64,000 nucleotides of DNA from Alkalihalobacillus pseudalcaliphilus (GTDB lineage: Bacteria > Bacillota > Bacilli > Bacillales > Bacillaceae_D): contig NZ_JAQQWS010000004.1 in NCBI RefSeq assembly GCF_028610675.1, positions 124,001 through 188,000 on the forward strand, written 5' to 3'. Position 1 is the first letter of the stretch. Every line of letters starts with the position of its first letter. This document shows positions 56,990 through 64,000 of this stretch, piece by piece. Below the pieces are notes generated by a model. The model worked only from the letters and a program-made list of their open reading frames with translations, did not search any database and was not told the origin of the DNA. A program made the position numbers and the translations under genes.

Positions 56990-58243
56990 GTGCAACATCG
57001 TAAAGTCGCATTATTGCTGTCTATCATTCCAGGAGTAGGTCAATTTTATAATCAACAATGGGTAAAGGGTATCATTTACCTCGCTTTAGGGATTTCCTTT
57101 TTCTTCGTCTTTGGAGATTTATTAAATATGGGCTTTTGGGGCATTTTTACTTTAGGAACAGAAGTTCCAAGGGATCATTCTATCTTTTTGCTTGCAGAAG
57201 GTATTCTCGCCATCATTGTCACTTTTTTTGGGTTCATTATATATTACCTAAATTTAAAAGATGCATATAAAACGGGACAATTACGTGATGAGAGTAAGAG
57301 AATGTACTCATTAAGGGACCAATATCGAAATTTAATAGAGCAGGGTTATCCATATGTAGTGGCTGGGCCATCTTTATTTATCTTAATTTTTGCTGTGATT
57401 TTTCCGATTTTATTCAGTTTTGCGTTAGCTTTTACTAATTATAATTTATATACTTCACCACCTGCTAATCTAGTAGATTGGGTGGGGTTAGATACTTTTA
57501 AATCTATTTTTACTGTAGATATATGGCGTTCAACGTTTTTTGATGTATTATCATGGACGATAATTTGGACATTGTTGGCGTCCACTTTACAGGTTAGCTT
57601 AGGGATTTTTATGGCTGTACTAGTCAACCAGAAGGAAATTAAGTTTAAGCGGTTTTTTAGAACAATTTTAATATTACCATGGGCAGTACCAGGCTTTGTA
57701 ACGATTTTAATTTTTGCCGGTTTGTTTAATGATAGCTTTGGGGCGATAAATAATGATATTTTGGCATTCTTTGGTATTGATGCAGTTCCTTGGATGACAG
57801 ACCCGACTTATACGAGAGTGGCGTTAATACTCATTCAAGGCTGGTTAGGTTTTCCTTATATTTTCCTAGTAACAACAGGAATTTTGCAGTCAATTCCAAA
57901 TGATCTGTATGAAGCAGCTACCGTTGATGGGGCCTCGATTTTTGCTAAATTCAGACATATTACATTGCCAATGATATTAATTGCAATGGCTCCTATTATT
58001 ATTACTCAATTTACATTTAACTTTAATAACTTTAATATTATCTATTTATTTAATGGTGGAGGTCCTGCTGTTCCTGGTTCGAATGCAGGTGGTACGGATA
58101 TTTTAGTTTCTTGGATTTATAAACTAACGATGCAATCAAGTCAATATGCTTTAGCTGCTGCATTAACAATTCTACTATCTGTTTTTGTTATAGGCATTGC
58201 ATTATGGCAATTTAGAAGAACGAAATCGTTTAAGGAGGAGTGA
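56990..58243 (+). CDS. ganP: galacto-oligosaccharide ABC transporter permease GanP
   Basis: A 417-residue MalF-type permease (B. subtilis GanP is 418). About eight membrane segments; the EAA loop that contacts the ATPase reads YEAATVDGASIFAKFRHITLP near residue 310. GTG 56990 follows AAAGAGGTG at 6 nt; the frame is open earlier, through the hairpin. Overlaps the region upstream of ganQ. Confidence 0.92.
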   Translation: MQHRKVALLLSIIPGVGQFYNQQWVKGIIYLALGISFFFVFGDLLNMGFWGIFTLGTEVPRDHSIFLLAEGILAIIVTFFGFIIYYLNLKDAYKTGQLRDESKRMYSLRDQYRNLIEQGYPYVVAGPSLFILIFAVIFPILFSFALAFTNYNLYTSPPANLVDWVGLDTFKSIFTVDIWRSTFFDVLSWTIIWTLLASTLQVSLGIFMAVLVNQKEIKFKRFFRTILILPWAVPGFVTILIFAGLFNDSFGAINNDILAFFGIDAVPWMTDPTYTRVALILIQGWLGFPYIFLVTTGILQSIPNDLYEAATVDGASIFAKFRHITLPMILIAMAPIIITQFTFNFNNFNIIYLFNGGGPAVPGSNAGGTDILVSWIYKLTMQSSQYALAAALTILLSVFVIGIALWQFRRTKSFKEE

Positions 58244-58248
58244 TCAAG

Positions 58249-59100
58249 ATGCAATCAAATATAAAGCAGGAAAAATGGATACGTTTGTTTGTATCTTATC
58301 TGATATTGGTGTCGATGGTCATTATAATCGTTTATCCTCTTCTTTGGACAATTGGTGCTAGTTTTAATCCGGGTAATAGTTTAATAAGTACTTCGATTAT
58401 TCCGCAAAACCCTACTTTGGATCATTATCGGAATCTATTTGCTGGAAGTTCAAGTTTGCATTACACGCAATGGTATGCGAATTCGATAAAAATTAGTATT
58501 TTAACGATGATCGGTACAGTTGTTTCGGTATCTTTTACCGCGTATGCTTTTTCTAGATTTCGTTTTAAAGGTAGGAAGCGTGGTTTAACTTTGTTTTTGC
58601 TATTGCAAATGATCCCACAATTCTCCGCGTTAATCGCCCTTTTTGTCTTAGCTCAAATGTTAGGAATGATGAATAGCCATGGTCTTTTAATCCTTCTTTA
58701 TATTGGTGGATTAATTCCAATGAATACCTATTTAATGAAAGGTTATATGGATTCTATTCCGAGAGAGCTCGATGAGAGTGCAAAGATTGATGGAGCGAGC
58801 AATACGCGTATATTTATACAAATTATTATGCCGCTGTCCAAGCCGATGTTAGCTGTCGTAGCCATTAATGGCTTTGTGGGTCCTCTTGGCGATTTTATTT
58901 TAGCGTCGATGATTTTACGTAGCCCTGATGCCTATACGCTTCCAATCGGTTTATATAATCTTGTGAATGATGTGATGGGGGCTAGTTATACAACGTTTGC
59001 AGCTGGTGCGATTTTAATTAGTATTCCGGTTGCCCTTATATTTGTATTTTTACAGAAGAATTTTGTTTCGGGTTTAACAGCTGGAGGAACAAAAGGATAA
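58249..59100 (+). CDS. ganQ: galacto-oligosaccharide ABC transporter permease GanQ
   Basis: A 283-residue MalG-type permease with six membrane segments and the EAA loop LDESAKIDGASNTRIFIQIIMP near residue 178. ATG 58249 follows AAGGAGG that overlaps the ganP stop. No ATPase gene follows; in B. subtilis the shared ATPase MsmX energises such importers, and it is presumably encoded elsewhere. Confidence 0.93.
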   Translation: MQSNIKQEKWIRLFVSYLILVSMVIIIVYPLLWTIGASFNPGNSLISTSIIPQNPTLDHYRNLFAGSSSLHYTQWYANSIKISILTMIGTVVSVSFTAYAFSRFRFKGRKRGLTLFLLLQMIPQFSALIALFVLAQMLGMMNSHGLLILLYIGGLIPMNTYLMKGYMDSIPRELDESAKIDGASNTRIFIQIIMPLSKPMLAVVAINGFVGPLGDFILASMILRSPDAYTLPIGLYNLVNDVMGASYTTFAAGAILISIPVALIFVFLQKNFVSGLTAGGTKG

Positions 59101-59162
59101 GTTTGAGTGAGCCTATAATAAGTAGGCTGAATCGATAACTCACAAAGGTTTAAAAGAGGAGA

Positions 59163-61229
59163 ATGATTAGAGTAATGAATAAAAAAACGCAAGTAACAAG
59201 TGCTAATTTTATGCTTCATGGTGGTGATTATAACCCTGATCAATGGTTAGATTATCCGGAGATTTTAGCTGATGATATCCGCTTAATGAAGGTAGCGAAC
59301 ACCAATACATTTTCAATTGGAATCTTTGCTTGGAGTGCTTTAGAACCGACAGAAGGTCATTATCAGTTCGAATGGTTGGATCAAATCTTTGAAAATATAA
59401 CAAGTATTGGTGGCAGAGTTATTTTAGCAACCCCAAGTGGGGCACGACCTGCTTGGATGTCAGAGAAATACCCGGAAGTGTTAAGGGTCGATGCTTATAG
59501 ACGCAAGCAATTACATGGTGGACGACATAATCATTGTTTCAGTTCAGCCATCTACCGTGAAAAAACACAACAAATGAACCGACTGTTAGTAGAGCGTTAT
59601 GGGAATCATCCGTCGCTATTGATGTGGCATATTTCCAATGAATATGGAGGGGAATGTCATTGTGACCATTGTCAAGAGGCATTTCGTGAATGGCTAAGAG
59701 TCAAATATCTAGATAATTTGAAAGCTTTAAATCATGCTTGGTGGGGCCCCTTTTGGAGTCATACGATTAGTGATTGGTCACAAATTGAATCTCCTTCACC
59801 AATTGGAGAAAGTATGGTGCATGGTCTTAACTTAGATTGGCGTCGTTTTGTGACGGATCAGACGATAGGTTTCTATGAAAATGAGATTGTTCCACTGAGG
59901 GAATTAACGCCAGATATTCCGATAACTACGAACTTTATGGCAGATACCTTTGATTTAATTCCATTTCAAAGCTTAGACTATAGTAAATTTTCTAAACATC
60001 TAGATGTCATTAGCTGGGATGCTTATCCTGCCTGGCATAATGATTGGGAAAGTACAGCAAATCTTGCAATGAAAGTCGGTTTTATCAACGACTTATACCG
60101 TAGTTTGAAGCAACAACCGTTTTTATTAATGGAATCGACACCAAGTGGTGTGAATTGGCATCCTGTTAACAAAGCAAAACGTCCTGGTATGCATCTACTT
60201 TCTGCGATGCAAATGGTTGCACATGGTTCAGATAGTATTTTATATTTCCAGTGGAGAAAATCACGTGGTTCTTCGGAAAAGTTTCATGGTGCTGTTGTTG
60301 ATCATGATAATAACTCTAATAATCGTGTATTCCAAGATGTGGCACGGGTTGGAGATACATTAGAAAATCTCTCAGAGGTTGTAGGGACAAACCGTCAAGC
60401 AGATGTTGCGATTTTATATGATTGGGAAAGTAACTGGGCGCTAAATGATGCACAAGGGTTTGGCATGGAGACAAAGCAGTATCCGCAAACGCTTCAAGAG
60501 CATTATCGTTATTTTTGGGAGCAGGATATTCCTGTCGATGTGATTACAAAGGAAGAAAAATTTGATTCATATCGATTGTTGATTGTGCCGATGCTTTATT
60601 TAATGAGTGAAGAAACGATAGAGCGCTTGAAGTCATATGTAGCAAATGGCGGTCATTTGGTTATGAGTTATTTGAGTGGAATTGTTAATGAACATGATTT
60701 AACGTATTTAGGTGGTTGGCATCAATCATTACAAGATATTTTCGGATTAGAGCCAAAGGAAACCGATACATACTATCCGACTGACGAAAATGTCGTGATA
60801 TTTCAAGGACATGCTTATACAGTAAAAGACTATGCAACGGTTATTTCTGCAAAAGGCGCCAAGGTGGAAGCGATTTATCAAAAGGATTTTTATGCAGAAA
60901 CAGCCGCAGTAACAAGTCACTCTTATCAAGAAGGAAAAGCTTATTACATTGGTGCTAGGATAGAGGCGTCGTTTCAACGTGACTTTTATAGCCAACTGGT
61001 GAGTGACCTTCAATTAGAGCCTGTATGGAAAGTGAAACATGAAGAAGGGGTCTCTGTTCAAGCGAGAGAAGATTTAACGAATTATTATATGTTTGTGATG
61101 AATTTCACCGAACAAAAGCAATCAATTGAGTTTGAAAGCACGGTCTATGATATGAAGTCAAATGAAGAACTGAATCGTCAACAAGAATTGACACCATATG
61201 AAGTATTGATTGTCAGGCGGCCTAAATAA
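59163..61229 (+). CDS. ganA: beta-galactosidase, GH42
   Basis: A 688-residue cytoplasmic GH42 enzyme (B. subtilis GanA is 687) that splits imported galacto-oligosaccharides into galactose. N-terminal GGDYNPDQW; acid/base E160 in ISNEYGG; zinc-type cysteines in GECHCDHC; nucleophile E324 in LLMESTPS. The glutamine-amidotransferase-like middle domain (trimerisation) and a short C-terminal beta domain follow. No signal peptide. The ribosome binding site GAGGAG is tight to ATG 59163; an in-frame ATG at 59175 is an alternative. Confidence 0.95.
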   Translation: MIRVMNKKTQVTSANFMLHGGDYNPDQWLDYPEILADDIRLMKVANTNTFSIGIFAWSALEPTEGHYQFEWLDQIFENITSIGGRVILATPSGARPAWMSEKYPEVLRVDAYRRKQLHGGRHNHCFSSAIYREKTQQMNRLLVERYGNHPSLLMWHISNEYGGECHCDHCQEAFREWLRVKYLDNLKALNHAWWGPFWSHTISDWSQIESPSPIGESMVHGLNLDWRRFVTDQTIGFYENEIVPLRELTPDIPITTNFMADTFDLIPFQSLDYSKFSKHLDVISWDAYPAWHNDWESTANLAMKVGFINDLYRSLKQQPFLLMESTPSGVNWHPVNKAKRPGMHLLSAMQMVAHGSDSILYFQWRKSRGSSEKFHGAVVDHDNNSNNRVFQDVARVGDTLENLSEVVGTNRQADVAILYDWESNWALNDAQGFGMETKQYPQTLQEHYRYFWEQDIPVDVITKEEKFDSYRLLIVPMLYLMSEETIERLKSYVANGGHLVMSYLSGIVNEHDLTYLGGWHQSLQDIFGLEPKETDTYYPTDENVVIFQGHAYTVKDYATVISAKGAKVEAIYQKDFYAETAAVTSHSYQEGKAYYIGARIEASFQRDFYSQLVSDLQLEPVWKVKHEEGVSVQAREDLTNYYMFVMNFTEQKQSIEFESTVYDMKSNEELNRQQELTPYEVLIVRRPK

Positions 61230-61240
61230 AATAAGCGAAT

Positions 61241-61287
61241 GAGAAGACACCCTAGAATGAAGAAGGAACCGAGGTGTCTTCTCTTTT
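61241..61287 (+). terminator. hairpin between ganA and ganB
   Basis: GAGAAGACACC pairs with GGTGTCTTCTC over a 20-nt loop, followed by TTTT. It may terminate most transcripts and let a fraction read into ganB, whose start is 20 nt away. Confidence 0.65.
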
Positions 61288-61289
61288 AA

Positions 61290-63587
<2,298 letters not shown>

Positions 63588-63743
63588 AAGATAAAACTAT
63601 AGTTTTCCGCCTCCACATAAACATATAATAAACTTGGTTATACGGTGGCTTTTCATTCAATTCGCTTTGCTCTTTGAATTGTGATATTTGTTTTTAATTG
63701 GATTTAGCTTGTTTATTAGACTGCTCTTGATTACTTTTTATTT

Positions 63744-63929
63744 ATTTTATATGAAAGTTAGTGTGAACATAGAGCGTTCTCGTTGCTACAGAAATGCTCG
63801 CTCCGCGTCTTGCGGGGTGGCTCCGAACTAACCGGCTTCGCCGGTGGATTTCGGCTCTGCCACTATTTCCCGCGAGAGTCTCCGCGGCATTTCTTCCGCT
63901 GGGTATTGGTGCGTCTTATACACTTTCAT
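63744..63929 (+). repeat. intergenic repeat, family A copy 4 (best preserved)
   Basis: TTTTATATGAAAGTTAGTG at the left and TACACTTTCAT at the right give imperfect inverted ends. The central stem ACCGGC (63831-63836), TTC, GCCGGT (63840-63845) is followed by GGATTTCGGCTCTGCCACTA and CCCGCGAGAGTCTCCGCGG. Confidence 0.75.
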
Positions 63930-63979
63930 TCTTGTTTGTCGGAGCTAAAATCAGCTCCGACACTAACAAAAATGAAAGT
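63922..63979. repeat. inverted repeat adjoining family A copy 4
   Basis: Arms of about 25 bp: ACTTTCATTCTTG...TCGGAGCT and AGCTCCGA...AACAAAAATGAAAGT, with a 6-nt loop. The outer parts resemble the family-B end motif, so A- and B-type sequences meet here. Confidence 0.65.
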
Positions 63980-64000
63980 CATCTATCGCCACCATAAGAT

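Noticed and set aside
63593..63606. AAAACTATAGTTTT as ganB terminator
   Set aside because: A perfect palindrome without a loop cannot form a normal terminator hairpin, and no T-run follows.

Overview
The window is a low-GC, spore-forming Firmicute chromosome segment. Gene order matches the Bacillus ysoA-tig-clpX-lonB-lonA-engB-hemAXCDBL-spoVID-ysxE-valS-folC-comC-spoIIB-maf-radC-mreBCD-minCD block. Sporulation genes, PerR, sigma-B and sigma-E sites, a valine T-box and class-2 GalT support a Bacillaceae member; an alkaliphilic-type Bacillus is my inference, not proven by the sequence.

Regions: 0-10 kb holds protein folding and proteolysis (ysoA, tig, clpX, lonB, lonA, engB). 10-16.6 kb is the haem operon hemAXCDBL behind a perfect PerR box. 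17-20 kb is a spore-coat operon (spoVID, an unrecognised gene, ysxE) behind a sigma-E-type promoter. 20.6-23.7 kb is valS with a T-box leader. 23.7-31 kb is accessory or mixed: a lipoprotein made of two tandem repeats, a GNAT enzyme, folC, a DUF418 membrane protein lacking a normal start codon, a SUKH protein, two small membrane proteins and a kinase-like protein.

31.2-42.2 kb is the most notable part. It is a complete-looking Gram-positive type IV pilus locus wrapped around comC. A leftward operon carries three prepilin-like proteins (one with a large beta-solenoid-like tail) plus a zinc-metallopeptidase-like protein. A divergent rightward set carries pilB, pilT, pilC, a major pilin behind a 256-nt leader, comC/pilD, pilM, pilN and pilO. 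The PilT-type retraction ATPase and PilMNO separate it from the usual Bacillus ComG competence pseudopilus.

42.5-50 kb returns to conserved synteny (spoIIB, maf, radC, mreBCD, minCD). After minD the Bacillus order breaks. A sigma-B-type promoter drives a DJ-1/PfpI stress protein, followed by a galactan module: galK-galT leftward, and ganR, ganSPQ, ganA and ganB rightward. A wall-anchored endo-galactanase (GH53, LPNTA sorting motif) would cut galactan outside, GanSPQ would import the oligosaccharides with an ATPase encoded elsewhere, GanA (GH42) would release galactose, and GalK/GalT would start the Leloir pathway.

Most long intergenic gaps contain two families of dispersed GC-richer repeats. 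One family has a central hairpin whose stem changes by compensating substitutions between its four copies. I saw no tRNA, rRNA, CRISPR array, transposase or prophage gene.
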